Shown here in pieces: positions 1-9,300 of a stretch of DNA of 20,951 nucleotides. Numbering within the stretch: the first letter of the stretch is position 1; the number at the start of each line of letters is the position of its first letter. This DNA is from CAYNYI01 sp964401455 (GTDB taxonomy: Bacteria; Fibrobacterota; OXYB2-FULL-49-7; CAYNYI01): NCBI GenBank assembly GCA_964401455.1, contig CAYNYI010000051.1, positions 1-20,951 on the forward strand, read 5' to 3'. Under the pieces are notes generated by a model that was not told the origin of the DNA, searched no databases, and saw only the letters and a list, made by a program, of their open reading frames with translations. A program made the position numbers and the translations under genes.

Positions 1-902
1 TTCAGACCACATTTGGTGGAATAAATCTTGAGGATATAAAGGCTCCTGAATGTTTTTATATTGAAAAAAAACTTCAGGAATGCTGCTCCATTCCGGTATT
101 TCATGATGATCAGCACGGTACGGCTATAATATCAGCCGCCGCGCTTGTAAACGCGCTGGATATTTCCGGAAGAAATCCCTCGAGTACACGTGTAGTTGTA
201 AATGGAGCAGGTGCCGCGGGTGTGGCATGCGCTAAGTTATATAATTCATTCGGAATCAGGAAAGAGAATATCATAATGTGTGATTCTAAAGGAGTTATAT
301 ATAAGGGTCGGGAGGAGGGTATGAACGAATGGAAGGAAGAATTTGCCTCGGAAACAAAGGCTCGTTCTCTCGCTGACGCGCTTCGGGGAGCTGATGTATT
401 TACAGGAGTTTCGGTAAAAGACTGTCTTACCCCGGAAATGCTTTTATCCATGGCAAAAAAGCCTGTTGTTTTCGCGATGGCTAATCCGGATCCTGAAATA
501 GACTACAAATTGGCGGTTGAGACATCCCCGGATATAATTATGGCGTCAGGCAGAAGCGATTATCCAAATCAGGTTAATAACGTACTTGGTTTTCCTTTTA
601 TTTTCCGTGGTGCGCTTGACTCGGGAGCGACAACGATTAACGAGGAAATGAAAATAGCCGCGGCTCAGGCGCTTGCAGATCTTGCCCGTAAAGAAGTACC
701 GGCTGAAATCTGCGGACTCTATAATGAGCCGGACCTTAAATACGGTCCTGAATATATAATACCAAAACCATTCGATAAAAGAGCTTTTGTCGAGGTATCT
801 GCCGCAGTGGCCTTCGCTGCCCGGAAAAGCGGCTGTGCGAAAAAAGATCAGGATACTGCAAAATATAAAGAATCTTTGGAGAAGAGGATTAAGGCTTTGT
901 GA
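1..902 (+). CDS. Malic enzyme, NAD(P)-dependent, 3' part (5' end outside window)
   Basis: This is the C-terminal ~300 residues of a malic enzyme, which oxidatively decarboxylates malate to pyruvate and CO2 with reduction of NAD(P) in the cytoplasm. The reading frame is open from base 3 to the TGA at 900-902. The visible part opens with FGGINLEDI (the E-D pair of the metal site) and FHDDQHGTAI (the further metal-binding Asp and the family signature). A Rossmann dinucleotide site follows, VVVNGAGAAG, and strand 2 ends in an acidic residue (CDSKG). Later come VFAMANPDPEI, an ASGRSDYPNQVNN segment, and the typical terminal IPKPFDKRAFVEVSAAVA. The N-terminal catalytic Tyr/Lys region lies outside the window. 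The ending fits the ~400-residue bacterial type without a phosphotransacetylase domain. NAD or NADP preference cannot be settled; the acidic residue after strand 2 leans to NAD. The 3' end overlaps the convergent gene at 889 by 14 bases. Confidence 0.95.
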   Translation, partial: QTTFGGINLEDIKAPECFYIEKKLQECCSIPVFHDDQHGTAIISAAALVNALDISGRNPSSTRVVVNGAGAAGVACAKLYNSFGIRKENIIMCDSKGVIYKGREEGMNEWKEEFASETKARSLADALRGADVFTGVSVKDCLTPEMLLSMAKKPVVFAMANPDPEIDYKLAVETSPDIIMASGRSDYPNQVNNVLGFPFIFRGALDSGATTINEEMKIAAAQALADLARKEVPAEICGLYNEPDLKYGPEYIIPKPFDKRAFVEVSAAVAFAARKSGCAKKDQDTAKYKESLEKRIKAL

Positions 903-1899
903 TAACCATCTCTACCGTGTCGGAGATAGCGATACCCGGCCAGAACGAGTATTTTCTGGTAATATCATTACTGAAACGGTAAAAATACCCCATATAGATC
1001 TTATATTTTCCTGGAGGTATCTTATTATCTGTACACAATCCGTTTTTTTTGACCGATAAAGAATCAAGAAATATTTTTTCGGTTATCTTCTCACCCGGAA
1101 CAAGGCGTAAATTGTCTCCGGGGTGCGGATAAGATATTCCCGAACCTTTTTGTCTGCAGAGCTCGAACGGGTCTGCTCCGCCTTCGGGAATTACATGAAA
1201 GTGGTAAAAAATACCTGAAAAAAGATTGAGGGGATAATTTCTGTAATTACCGTTTTTGCAGTATATATCTATTGAGGAATCCGCTGCATTAAGGACAGAA
1301 TATGAAATCTTTTTACCTGTTTCTGTCTTTTCAATTGAAAGACTGATGTCAAGTCCTTCTTTCCTTGAAGATGCCTGTCTTTCGAGCGTTCCGTCGGATG
1401 TGTTTATTGTCAGTGTTAAAAAACCCGTGCTGATATCCAGAAATTTTCCGTTTTCACGAAAATCTGTTTTTCTTTCGGGACCCCAAAGCCAGCCGGCCGG
1501 AGTTTTTTTAAAATATTTTTCCAACTCTTCAGGATGAAAAAGTTCCCGCATATGAAAATCTCTAATCAGATCTCCGTTTCGTTTGTAGATGGTTACAGCG
1601 TGAGGCCCTCCCATATTTCCCCATTCGTCAAATGTGACGAAAAAAGCGCCTCCCGGAGGCAAAAGCGCCATTACCGGGCTGACAGAATTCACAAGGTAAC
1701 CTTCAGAAATAAGTCCATTGGCACCGTAGAACCGGTATTCCGGCTTTTTAGGTTTGCTTGAGAAAATCCCGCCCTCAGGGTTGCCGGGAGAGAATTTCAA
1801 TTTGAAATTCCCGACCGGGGATTTATATTCTGTTTTATCCGGACCGGCCGAAAAAGAATAAAAAGCGACTGATATAATTATTAAAAAGATTTCTCTCAT
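889..1899 (-). CDS. Predicted exported protein of unknown function, 336 residues
   Basis: I do not recognise a named family. The N-terminus is a Sec signal peptide without a lipobox Cys: R2, a hydrophobic core at residues 4-16, and likely cleavage after SFSA (residue 18). The mature protein looks beta-rich and in two parts. Residues ~25-120 contain GGAFFVTFDEWGNMGGPHAV and KRNGDLIRDF. This layout resembles beta-propeller-like or WD-like exported proteins that carry a 'VTFDxW...G.H..VIY...G.LI+D' segment. Residues ~185-335 look like an Ig-like sandwich (SLSIEKTETGKKISYSVLNA, then PPGKYKIYMGYFYR and a final SDTVEMVI), loosely like BsuPI/proteinase-inhibitor-type domains; this is inference. Three Cys (213, 248, 289) remain. 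The ATG at 1899 has only a weak Shine-Dalgarno match. It is transcribed divergently from TPR-A, and its stop lies inside the malic enzyme gene. Confidence 0.82.
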   Translation of the reverse strand: MREIFLIIISVAFYSFSAGPDKTEYKSPVGNFKLKFSPGNPEGGIFSSKPKKPEYRFYGANGLISEGYLVNSVSPVMALLPPGGAFFVTFDEWGNMGGPHAVTIYKRNGDLIRDFHMRELFHPEELEKYFKKTPAGWLWGPERKTDFRENGKFLDISTGFLTLTINTSDGTLERQASSRKEGLDISLSIEKTETGKKISYSVLNAADSSIDIYCKNGNYRNYPLNLFSGIFYHFHVIPEGGADPFELCRQKGSGISYPHPGDNLRLVPGEKITEKIFLDSLSVKKNGLCTDNKIPPGKYKIYMGYFYRFSNDITRKYSFWPGIAISDTVEMVITKP

Positions 1900-1928
1900 A
1901 CCACTAAATTAAAACAATTCATACCATC

Positions 1929-1957
1929 ATTACAACTTACTGCAGCATAGATGTCGA
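1929..1957 (-). promoter_or_regulatory. Candidate sigma70 promoter for the exported protein gene
   Basis: Read on the minus strand, TCGACA (plus-strand 1952-1957) is followed after 17 bases by TGTAAT (plus-strand 1929-1934). Each hexamer matches 5 of 6 consensus positions at the optimal spacing. The predicted start near 1922 gives a leader of about 22 bases before the ATG at 1899. This is inferred from sequence only; the G at the second -10 position is unfavourable. Confidence 0.4.
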
Positions 1958-1964
1958 AATATTT

Positions 1965-1979
1965 ATTGCATACTGCAAT
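1965..1979. promoter_or_regulatory. Perfect inverted repeat in divergent intergenic region, possible operator
   Basis: ATTGCA-TAC-TGCAAT is a perfect dyad with 6-base arms and a 3-base centre. It lies 8 bases upstream of the -35 box of the minus-strand promoter candidate and about 30 bases upstream of the -35 box of the TPR-A promoter candidate. That placement would let one bound protein affect both genes. A second, looser dyad, TTCTCT-N9-AGAGAA (1985-2005), abuts the TPR-A -35 box. No regulator family can be named from these sites, and short dyads do arise by chance in AT-rich DNA. Confidence 0.3.
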
Positions 1980-2010
1980 GTTTATTCTCTAAAAGTTAAA
2001 GAGAAATTTA

Positions 2011-2039
2011 TTGAAAAATACCTATGTCTCTATTAAAAT
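2011..2039 (+). promoter_or_regulatory. Candidate sigma70 promoter for TPR-A
   Basis: TTGAAA (2011-2016), a 17-base spacer, then TAAAAT (2034-2039); each box matches 5 of 6 consensus positions. The predicted start is near 2046, giving a leader of about 84 bases before the ATG at 2130. A separate perfect TATAAT at 2070-2075 has no good -35 partner and is a weaker alternative. Confidence 0.5.
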
Positions 2040-2116
2040 AGGATTTAAGGTATGTGTGGTTTGTTGGCATATAATTTGTTAGTAATATTATTGATAATAA
2101 ATGAAATCAAATATAT

Positions 2117-2123
2117 AAGGAGG
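2117..2123 (+). promoter_or_regulatory. Shine-Dalgarno site that fixes the TPR-A start at 2130
   Basis: AAGGAGG lies 6 bases before the ATG at 2130. It falls inside the longer open frame that begins with the ATG at 2052, which has no comparable site. The downstream ATG is also the one that begins a normal signal peptide, so 2130 is the preferred start. Confidence 0.85.
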
Positions 2124-2129
2124 CCTCGT

Positions 2130-5100
2130 ATGTTAAACAACGGAATTTTTCTTAAGAGAATCAGTTATATCCTGCTGGGAGCCGCATTTGTTTTAATTTT
2201 CGCTGCCAATGCGAAATCTGCGGATATAGCTTCCCTTAAACAGGCGGTAGAAGCTGATGAAAACAATTATACCTCGCTGGTTAAACTTGCCAAAGCATAT
2301 GACAATGAATCAAGGAATGAGGAAGCGATTACTTATTACAACAGAGCTTTAAGTGTTGATGATTCTGATAAATCTCTCTATTTCAGACTTGGAAAATTAT
2401 ATGACAAAATAGGCGCCTCCTCGGCAAGTGAAGAATTTTACAGTACTTATTTGTCTCACAGGCCTTCTGATATCAACGGTGTTAAAGAATTGGCCGGTAT
2501 TTATGTCAAACAAGGTAAATGGAACAGCGTTTTTGCCATGATTGAAAAAGGTCTTAAGGAATCTCCGACAGACAAAGGGCTGCTTTTTTTCAAGGCTGAA
2601 GCATATAAAAAGACAGGAAAGGCTCATCTTTCAGAAAATTGCTATAGAGAAATCCTTAAAAGTGATCCTGACAATAAAAAGGCGCTCAATGAGCTTTATA
2701 ATTATTATAAAAGAAATAATAAAACTGCGGAAATGGCCGTTATACTCGAAACTCTTTTCGAACTGGATAAAGAAAAGGAGAAATTATTCACAGAGTATAT
2801 TGAATCTCTCAAAAAAATGCGCCATTTTTCCAAAGCGGCAAGAGCATATGAATCGAAATTCGGGGACTCTCCTTCTTATAAACAGGCTTTGAAAATAGCG
2901 TCCCTTTATAAACTCGCAGGTAATCGGAGGGGGCTCTTTAAAATATATACCAAAATTACCGCAATTGCATCATCAGATATTAATGCCTGGATATTTCTTG
3001 CGGAGTATAATAAGGAGAATAACGATATCGCAGGATATGCAGAGGCTGCGGTGAATATTCTGCGTATTGATAAAGACGGTGAATTTATTTACACAATAGC
3101 TTCTATGGAAAATAAACTCCTGACAAAAACTTCAGACATGAATGTAGTAAGGACGCTTTCTGCTTATTACCGAAAGACAAAAAACACGGAAAAACTCAAA
3201 AAGATCCTCGCGAGCGCAGTAGAGCTTGATCCTGTGAATTCCGACATAAGGGCGGAACTCGGTAATCTTTATTATGATTCCGGAAACAAGGAAGCCGCGC
3301 TAAAAGAATACCAAATGGCCGTAAAAAACGGTGAAGGAAGCGCGGTCGCCTATGCCAGACTGGGACTTATATCAGAAGAAGAAGGCAATACAGATCAGGC
3401 CATGGTCTATTTTGAGAAAGCTTCTCTCGCAGATCCGCGTCTTTCGGATATCCTTTTCAGACTTGGTTCTATGTACTTAAAAGCAGGCAGAGAAGATGAC
3501 GCTTTAAAGGCATTTCGTTCAGCGGCCGAAAACAAGCCCGACAGAGGGGATGTCTATCTTGAGTTGGCTAAACTGCAGGAAAAAATGAAAAATTTCAAGA
3601 GCGCCGCCGATAATTATGAGACCGCGGTTCTCTATTTCCCTGAAGACAACACTTTAAGGCTTAAGCTCGCGAATATAGCCTCAAAAGCCTATAAATACTC
3701 GCTTGCACGTGAACAGTATGAGAAGATCCTGCAGAATGACCCTAACAATGTTATTGCCAGAAAGAAGGCGGGGCTTATCTGCTTTGACGAGAAAAATTTC
3801 AAAAAAGCAGCGGAACATCTTGAGGCTGCATTGAAGTACGCTCCGGCAGATGCCGAGATATCCCGCAAGCTTGGTGACGCACTGTTCTTTTCCGGTAACT
3901 ATAAAGAAGCGGTGCCTGTTTTGAACCGGCTTTTTATGAAAAACTCCGATGATATTGAACTTAAGAGAATGCTTGCTGTTTCTTATTCGGCCTTGAATCA
4001 GAACGACCTGGCTCTTCAGCATTACATTGAAATAAATAAAAAGCAGCCGGCGCTTATAAGAGAAGATGAGGCGGCGGCAAAGATATTTTTTAATGCCGGA
4101 CGTTATGAAGACGCAAAAAGAATATTGATGATGCTTTCTTCCAAAAATCCGGGAAATGCAGAATACAGTTTTATGCTTGGGAAAATACATGAAGAGAAAT
4201 TCCCCGGCGAAGCGATTGTCTTCTATGAAAAAGCCGCCGGTTTAAAGTATGAATCTCCGGAGTTATATTTGACTCTCGGCAAACTTTATCTTCTTATGGA
4301 TAAATCTGATGCAGCTCTCAGAAGTCTTGAAAATCAGCGCGATTCGCATCCGGAAGACAAGAGGGTCTATAAATATCTTTTCAGGCTTTATAAAGACAGA
4401 AACCAGATGGCTGAACTCAAACTTACTCTGGGAAAACTTCTGACACAATATCCCGAAAACGTTGAATATCTTAGAGAATACGGTCGGATCTGTATTGATG
4501 AGAAAAACTGGGCAAGCGCTCTGAAGGTTCTTGCCAGAGCCGACAGGAATTCTAAAAACAACAGTGAGGTTTCACTTATGCTTGCCGAGACTTATGAACA
4601 GCTTCGCAACTATAAATATGCCGGTATGTATTACCGTAAAGCCGCCAAGTATGATCCGGCCAACTTTATTATTAACAGAAAATACGGGGAACTGCTCTAC
4701 AGACTTCGTTCATACAGCAGCGCGGCGGATGAATTTGAAAAGGTTGTTAAAAGATCTCCTAAAGAAATTGATGTTGTCAGAAAATTGCTTAAAATCTATA
4801 AAATTACCGGTCCCAGACAGAAATGGGAAAAATCTGTCCAGATGCTTGCGGCACTTGATCCGAACAGCTTTGACGCCAGAAAATCAATAGCCGTCAGACT
4901 TTATGAAAATAAAGATTTCCGCGGCGCTCTTATGGAATTTGAAAAACTTCTTACACTTAAATCTGATGATTCTTTTATCCTCTTGAAAACAGCTGAATGC
5001 CGGAGGGAAACCGGTGATAATAAAGGCGCTCTTGAGGCCTATAAAGCTTCTTATGAAATCAAAGAAAATGCTCCGGTCCTGAAAGAAATTGCAAAAATTC

Positions 5101-6143
5101 AGTATGAGCTCGGAATGAAGGGAGAATCAGCAAAGAGCTGGGAAAAATATTTCGCGAAGAACAGAAGAAGCCGGGAGGCGGTAACAGCACTGATGACTAT
5201 CTATTCTGAGAACCGTAAAAAATCAAAAATCGAGGAAATGTTACCTTATGCCGTGAAGAATTGTCCGGAAAACATTGAATACAAGATTGATTATGCCGAA
5301 ATTCTGACAGAAAAAGGTGAATTTAAAAGCGCGGTATCGTACCTGAAAACTTCTGTAGGAGCAAAACCCGGAAATCTTAAAGCGGTCAGCCTTTACGGCA
5401 AAGTACTTTTGGAACTCAAATATTACAAAGGAGCTCTTTATTATTTGCGTAAAGCCGCTAAACTGGCTCCCGCGGACCTTGATATCAGGCAGAATTACGC
5501 GTTTGCACTTTTGAACACAGGTAATATGAAAACATCAATTAAAGAGTTTGAGTATGTTCTGGAAAAAGGCCGTAATGCGGAAGAAAATGCGAGGAAGCTG
5601 GCTTGGCTTTACAAGAGATACGGAATGAAGGAAGAACTCTTTAATCTCTATAAAAAACAATATGCTTTTTTCAAAGGCAAAAGAGAGATTCACCTTTTTA
5701 TGGGCGAAGTATATTCATCCAAAAATATGGTAAACGACGCTGTGTATGAATATGAGACCCTTTACAGGATAGACAAGAATGATCTTACAGCTATGAAAAA
5801 GCTATCCGCGCTTTATAAAAAGCAGAAAAAAACAGAGATGGCGATTCATATGCTCATGAATATCGCCAAACTGGAAGTAAGAAACGATCAGGCATACTTT
5901 GAACTGGGTGAAATGTTCCTTACAGACCACAATATGACTCTGGCGATGGGTGAATTTAAAAACTGTCTCAGGATTAATCCGAAGCATAAACTGGCTCACT
6001 TAAAATTGGGTGAAATATTTTATAAACTACGGGAAAACAGCTCGGAATATGAGAACAAGGCAATACAGCATTATAGCAACTTCGCCAAACTGGGCGGAGA
6101 CAGAAATGAAATACCTGAAAAACTCAGGAAAGATTTAAGGTAG
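2130..6143 (+). CDS. TPR-A: large exported tetratricopeptide-repeat protein, 1337 residues
   Basis: The protein is almost wholly TPR helix pairs, about 38 repeats. The first ~30 residues are a Sec signal peptide: K9-R10, a hydrophobic stretch at 11-26, and cleavage after ANA (28) or AKS (30). No enzyme domain, later membrane helix, lipobox or outer-membrane anchor is visible, so it is probably periplasmic or secreted. TPRs bind peptides and scaffold complexes; the partner here is unknown. Canonical units such as AVAYARLGLISEEEGNTDQA alternate with a non-canonical type ending in Y-x3-GN-x3-L (Y125, Y260, Y347, Y754, Y890, Y1025, Y1161). Except for the 260-347 step, these are spaced by multiples of about 136 residues (4 TPRs). 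The C-terminal ~176 residues match the end of the downstream paralogue with no length difference. It has six Cys, of which C1279 is shared with the paralogue. Starting at the ATG at 2052 would add 26 residues and mask the signal peptide. It probably has its own promoter and is followed by a terminator. Confidence 0.9.
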   Translation: MLNNGIFLKRISYILLGAAFVLIFAANAKSADIASLKQAVEADENNYTSLVKLAKAYDNESRNEEAITYYNRALSVDDSDKSLYFRLGKLYDKIGASSASEEFYSTYLSHRPSDINGVKELAGIYVKQGKWNSVFAMIEKGLKESPTDKGLLFFKAEAYKKTGKAHLSENCYREILKSDPDNKKALNELYNYYKRNNKTAEMAVILETLFELDKEKEKLFTEYIESLKKMRHFSKAARAYESKFGDSPSYKQALKIASLYKLAGNRRGLFKIYTKITAIASSDINAWIFLAEYNKENNDIAGYAEAAVNILRIDKDGEFIYTIASMENKLLTKTSDMNVVRTLSAYYRKTKNTEKLKKILASAVELDPVNSDIRAELGNLYYDSGNKEAALKEYQMAVKNGEGSAVAYARLGLISEEEGNTDQAMVYFEKASLADPRLSDILFRLGSMYLKAGREDDALKAFRSAAENKPDRGDVYLELAKLQEKMKNFKSAADNYETAVLYFPEDNTLRLKLANIASKAYKYSLAREQYEKILQNDPNNVIARKKAGLICFDEKNFKKAAEHLEAALKYAPADAEISRKLGDALFFSGNYKEAVPVLNRLFMKNSDDIELKRMLAVSYSALNQNDLALQHYIEINKKQPALIREDEAAAKIFFNAGRYEDAKRILMMLSSKNPGNAEYSFMLGKIHEEKFPGEAIVFYEKAAGLKYESPELYLTLGKLYLLMDKSDAALRSLENQRDSHPEDKRVYKYLFRLYKDRNQMAELKLTLGKLLTQYPENVEYLREYGRICIDEKNWASALKVLARADRNSKNNSEVSLMLAETYEQLRNYKYAGMYYRKAAKYDPANFIINRKYGELLYRLRSYSSAADEFEKVVKRSPKEIDVVRKLLKIYKITGPRQKWEKSVQMLAALDPNSFDARKSIAVRLYENKDFRGALMEFEKLLTLKSDDSFILLKTAECRRETGDNKGALEAYKASYEIKENAPVLKEIAKIQYELGMKGESAKSWEKYFAKNRRSREAVTALMTIYSENRKKSKIEEMLPYAVKNCPENIEYKIDYAEILTEKGEFKSAVSYLKTSVGAKPGNLKAVSLYGKVLLELKYYKGALYYLRKAAKLAPADLDIRQNYAFALLNTGNMKTSIKEFEYVLEKGRNAEENARKLAWLYKRYGMKEELFNLYKKQYAFFKGKREIHLFMGEVYSSKNMVNDAVYEYETLYRIDKNDLTAMKKLSALYKKQKKTEMAIHMLMNIAKLEVRNDQAYFELGEMFLTDHNMTLAMGEFKNCLRINPKHKLAHLKLGEIFYKLRENSSEYENKAIQHYSNFAKLGGDRNEIPEKLRKDLR
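2502..6140 (+). repeat. TPR array of TPR-A with irregular higher-order blocks
   Basis: The protein-level repeat runs through residues 125-1337. Type-B markers sit at Y125, Y754 and Y1025, type-A markers at Y260, Y890 and Y1161, and a type-C unit at residue 654, exactly 100 residues before B754. B-to-A spacing is 135, 136 and 136. The B-to-B distances are 629 and 271, against about 543 in the paralogue. The first block is thus about 85 residues longer, with an extra A-like unit at Y347, and the second is about 8 TPRs shorter. The repeats are diverged at DNA level. Confidence 0.75.
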
Positions 6144-6177
6144 GCTTTGATTTCCGGGTTCGTTATATGAAAATAAG

Positions 6178-6220
6178 CCCGCTGTCTGTTCTAAAAAAAG
6201 AATTGGCAGCGGGTTTTATT
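6178..6220 (+). terminator. Intrinsic terminator after TPR-A
   Basis: The CCCGCTG arm (6178-6184) pairs perfectly with CAGCGGG (6207-6213). An inner TTCT/AGAA pairing and wobble pairs extend the stem to about 15 base pairs with one mismatch around an A6 loop (6193-6198). TTTTATT follows at once. An A-rich AATAA upstream pairs with the T tract, so it could also stop transcription from the other strand. It separates TPR-A from TPR-B transcription. Confidence 0.9.
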
Positions 6221-6221
6221 G

Positions 6222-6250
6222 TTGAAATTTACAACATAATGAATTATTTA
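6222..6250 (+). promoter_or_regulatory. Candidate promoter for TPR-B
   Basis: TTGAAA (6222-6227), 17 bases, then TATTTA (6245-6250). The -35 box and spacing are the same as in the TPR-A promoter candidate, but the -10 box is weaker (4 of 6). It lies directly behind the terminator, with a leader of roughly 63 AT-rich bases. A TATAAA at 6276-6281 is an alternative -10 but has a poor -35. Confidence 0.35.
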
Positions 6251-6307
6251 ATTAAACCATTTTCATTAATTGATTTATAAAAACTGAGCCTGACTAATCA
6301 ACAGGCC

Positions 6308-6314
6308 GGAGGAG
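6308..6314 (+). promoter_or_regulatory. Shine-Dalgarno site of TPR-B
   Basis: GGAGGAG lies 5 bases before the ATG at 6320 and supports that start, which also opens a normal signal peptide. Confidence 0.85.
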
Positions 6315-6319
6315 TTCAT

Positions 6320-9300
6320 ATGATAATTCGTTTTTTTATTGTTGTTCATCTGTTGATTCTTTCCTCATTTGCCGCGGACTCGGCTGCGGTATCCCTTGCG
6401 CCTGAAGAAAAATTTCTTTCAATACTTGAGGATGATGAGAATAATTATGACGCTCTTTACGGGCTTGCGGAGTATTACCACGGGAATGATGAACCGGAAA
6501 AGGCTATAACTTACTTTAACAAATCCCTTTCTGTAAACAATAAAAACAAGGGAACTTATCTAAAGCTAGCTAGATTGTACCAGAAAATCGGAGCCCCTGA
6601 GGCTTCTCTGGAATTTTATCAGAGATATATAAAAGAAGTTCCTGATGATATCGATGCGCTCAAAGAGCTCTCAGAAATATATCGGAAGAGCAATCAGCCT
6701 GAAAAGGCCTCGGCCGTTATAAATGACGCCATTTCGAGAAACCCGGATAATAAAGCTTTAAGACATTTTCAGGCGGACAGGCTTCTTGATTCCAAAGACA
6801 CCGCCGCAGCTCTCAATGTTTTAAAAGAAGTACTCAGAAAAGATCCCGGAGACACGGCTTCTCTTAAAATTTTAAGCACTGTCTATGCAAATAGGGGGAA
6901 TCTGAAAGAAGCCGCAGTTTACCTTGCCGGTTTATACGAAATTTATCCGGCGGATGATTCTCTTGCTTTTCTTTTCGGCCGCGCTCTTATTAAAGCGGGT
7001 AAACAAAATAGAGCTGCCGAGGTTTATGAAAAACTTTACAATGAAAACCGTTCGGAAGAAGCGGCCTCTAACCTTGTTTCTATTTACAGAAAAACCGGTA
7101 ATAAAGACAAACTGGCCGATATTCTGAAAAAGACGGTAAAAGCTGAAGAAAAGTACGTCTCAGATCTGCGTTTTCTCTCTGATTATTTTTCTGCCAAAAA
7201 AGACAAAACAAATTCCCTCAAGTATTCGACGATGCTGTATAATGCCGATAAAAGCCCTGAATCTGCTCTTCTTTCCGCCAAAATCTACCATTCGGAAGGT
7301 AACTCCGACAAAGCACTGGAATATTACGGAAAATATCTTGAACTAAAAAAAGATACCGCTGTTCAGAGAGCCGCCGGAGAACTGGCGGTAAGAAATAAAG
7401 ATACTTCGGCAGCGCTTTCCTGGCTCGGCGAATATTATAAACAGAATTCTGAAAATGCCGAACTTACCGAGATGCTTGCAGGATTATTGAAAACAAGAAA
7501 AAGAAACGATAATGAAAATGACACCTATATTCGTGTTGTCAAAAAAGTCCTGGAAAAGAAACCTGATAGTTTTGAATGGAATATGGAAGCCGGCAGAGCC
7601 TATATGCGTTCAGATGACTTTGCAAAAGCGGCGTCGGCTTTTAATAATGCAGCTCTTATAAAGAAAAGCTCTCCGCTTCCGAGATACAGGCTTGGAGAGG
7701 CCCTGAAAAAGAACAATGACATAAACGGCGCGGTTTCCGCCTTCAAAAAGGCTTTTTCTCTTTCTCCCTCGGAAAAAAAGTATGCGGTAAGTTATGCCCG
7801 GGCACTGGCTGATAAAAATGATTTCAAGACCGCGGCGGAGGTTTATTCATCAATTCTTAATAATTCTCCGGGTGATGTCTCTGTTCATCTTGAACTTGCC
7901 GGTGTTTATTCAGATGCCGGTCAAAGCGCTCTTGCGGCCCGGCACTTTGAAAAAGCCGACAGCCTGAACCCGGATGGTTCCGGCGGCGGCCTGGACAGGG
8001 CTGAGGTCTATTTTAAACTTGAAAAATATGAAAAGGCTCTGCCCATACTGGAGAAGTTGTCTGAAGAGGGGGCAGAAAACCCTGAAGTTTTTCTGATGCT
8101 CGCGAAAATTTATGAAGAGCGCCGTAATACGGCTGCTCGTGTTTCAGCTCTTATAAATGCAGCGAAACTGGATTCTTCAGATACCGGATCGCGCATAAAA
8201 CTTGCCGATTATTACCTGAAACAAAATAATCATTCAGAAGCGGAAAAAATGCTTTTGAGTGCTTTCTCGGTTGACAGTACTAATACTCTTGTTATGAAAA
8301 AACTTTCTGACGTGTACAGAAAATCCGGGAATGATGAAAAATTATTGGATATTCTTCTGAAAGCGGAATCTGCGGGAGAGGGGTCTTTTGAATTATATAA
8401 AGAGACGGCATCGCTTTTTTATGAAAAACAGGAATTTAAGCAGGCCGCGGCATATTACGGGAAGATGAGTAAAGAAAAACCCGATAACCGGGAAGCACTT
8501 ATTATGAGAGCCAGATCTCTTGTTAAATCAAATGATACGGTCACAGCCCTTGATTCTTACGCTGAATATCTCAAACTGTCTCCATCCGACGGAGACGCCG
8601 CTGAGAATTACGGTATGCTATTGTTTCGATCCGGTAAAAAAGAAAAAGGCGCTCTCTGGCTTTCGAAAGCTTTAGATGCGGGAAGGAAAAATAAACCCGT
8701 GCTAGAGACGCTGGCAGAATATTATAAAGCCGCGGGAAATAACGATGAATACAAACGGGTAAAAAAACAGCTAGCTGTTATAGACCCCGCGGACGCAGAG
8801 GCGCTTGTCATACTGGCGGAAGAATATGAAAGTGCCGGACGATACTCGGAAGCCGAAAAGAATTATTTAAAAGCTCTTGCGGCGGAACCGGAAAACAAAA
8901 AAGCGATTCGCGGCGCCGGAATGAGCATGGCGATGCAGGAGAAATACGCCAAAGCTCTACCGTATCTTAGAAAGTCTGACGGAAAGAGCGCCGGCAAGGA
9001 ACTTAAAAAACAGCTGGGAATTTCGCTACTTGAAAGTGCCGATACTGTTGCGGCTCTTTCTGCATTTGAAGAATATTTTGATATTAATAGAAATACCGAT
9101 ATTGATACCAGATTAAAAACCGCAAGGCTTTACCGAGCCTCGAAAAAGCCGTTGAAGGCGGTTACACATTATAAAAAACTATTGGGAAGCAGTGCCGATA
9201 CCGGAAAAGTCCTTACCGAAATCGCTGAAGTTTATAAAGAGGCCGGTAAAAATGACAGTGCCTTGAATTATTTCAGGAGGTCCTCAATTGCACTGCCATC

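Noticed and set aside
1792..1810. 19-base palindrome GAATTTCAA-T-TTGAAATTC
   Set aside because: It lies inside the minus-strand exported protein gene and follows from the alternating NFKLKF coding; no regulatory reason to keep it.
2064..2080. Sigma54-like site (TTGGCA with TTGTT 10 bases after the GG)
   Set aside because: The -12 element has T in place of the near-invariant C, and the -24 element lacks the CG after TGGCA. A better sigma70 promoter lies just upstream.
2052..2129. ATG at 2052 as start of TPR-A (26 extra residues)
   Set aside because: It has no Shine-Dalgarno site, while AAGGAGG sits 6 bases before the ATG at 2130, which also begins a normal signal peptide.
3681..4190. 169-codon open frame on the minus strand
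   Set aside because: It is antisense to TPR-A, lacks a ribosome site and resembles no protein; repetitive helical genes often give long antisense frames.
6247..6256. Palindrome TTTAATTAAA and the AATGAA/TTCATT dyad around it
   Set aside because: Short AT-only dyads in an AT-rich leader are expected by chance.
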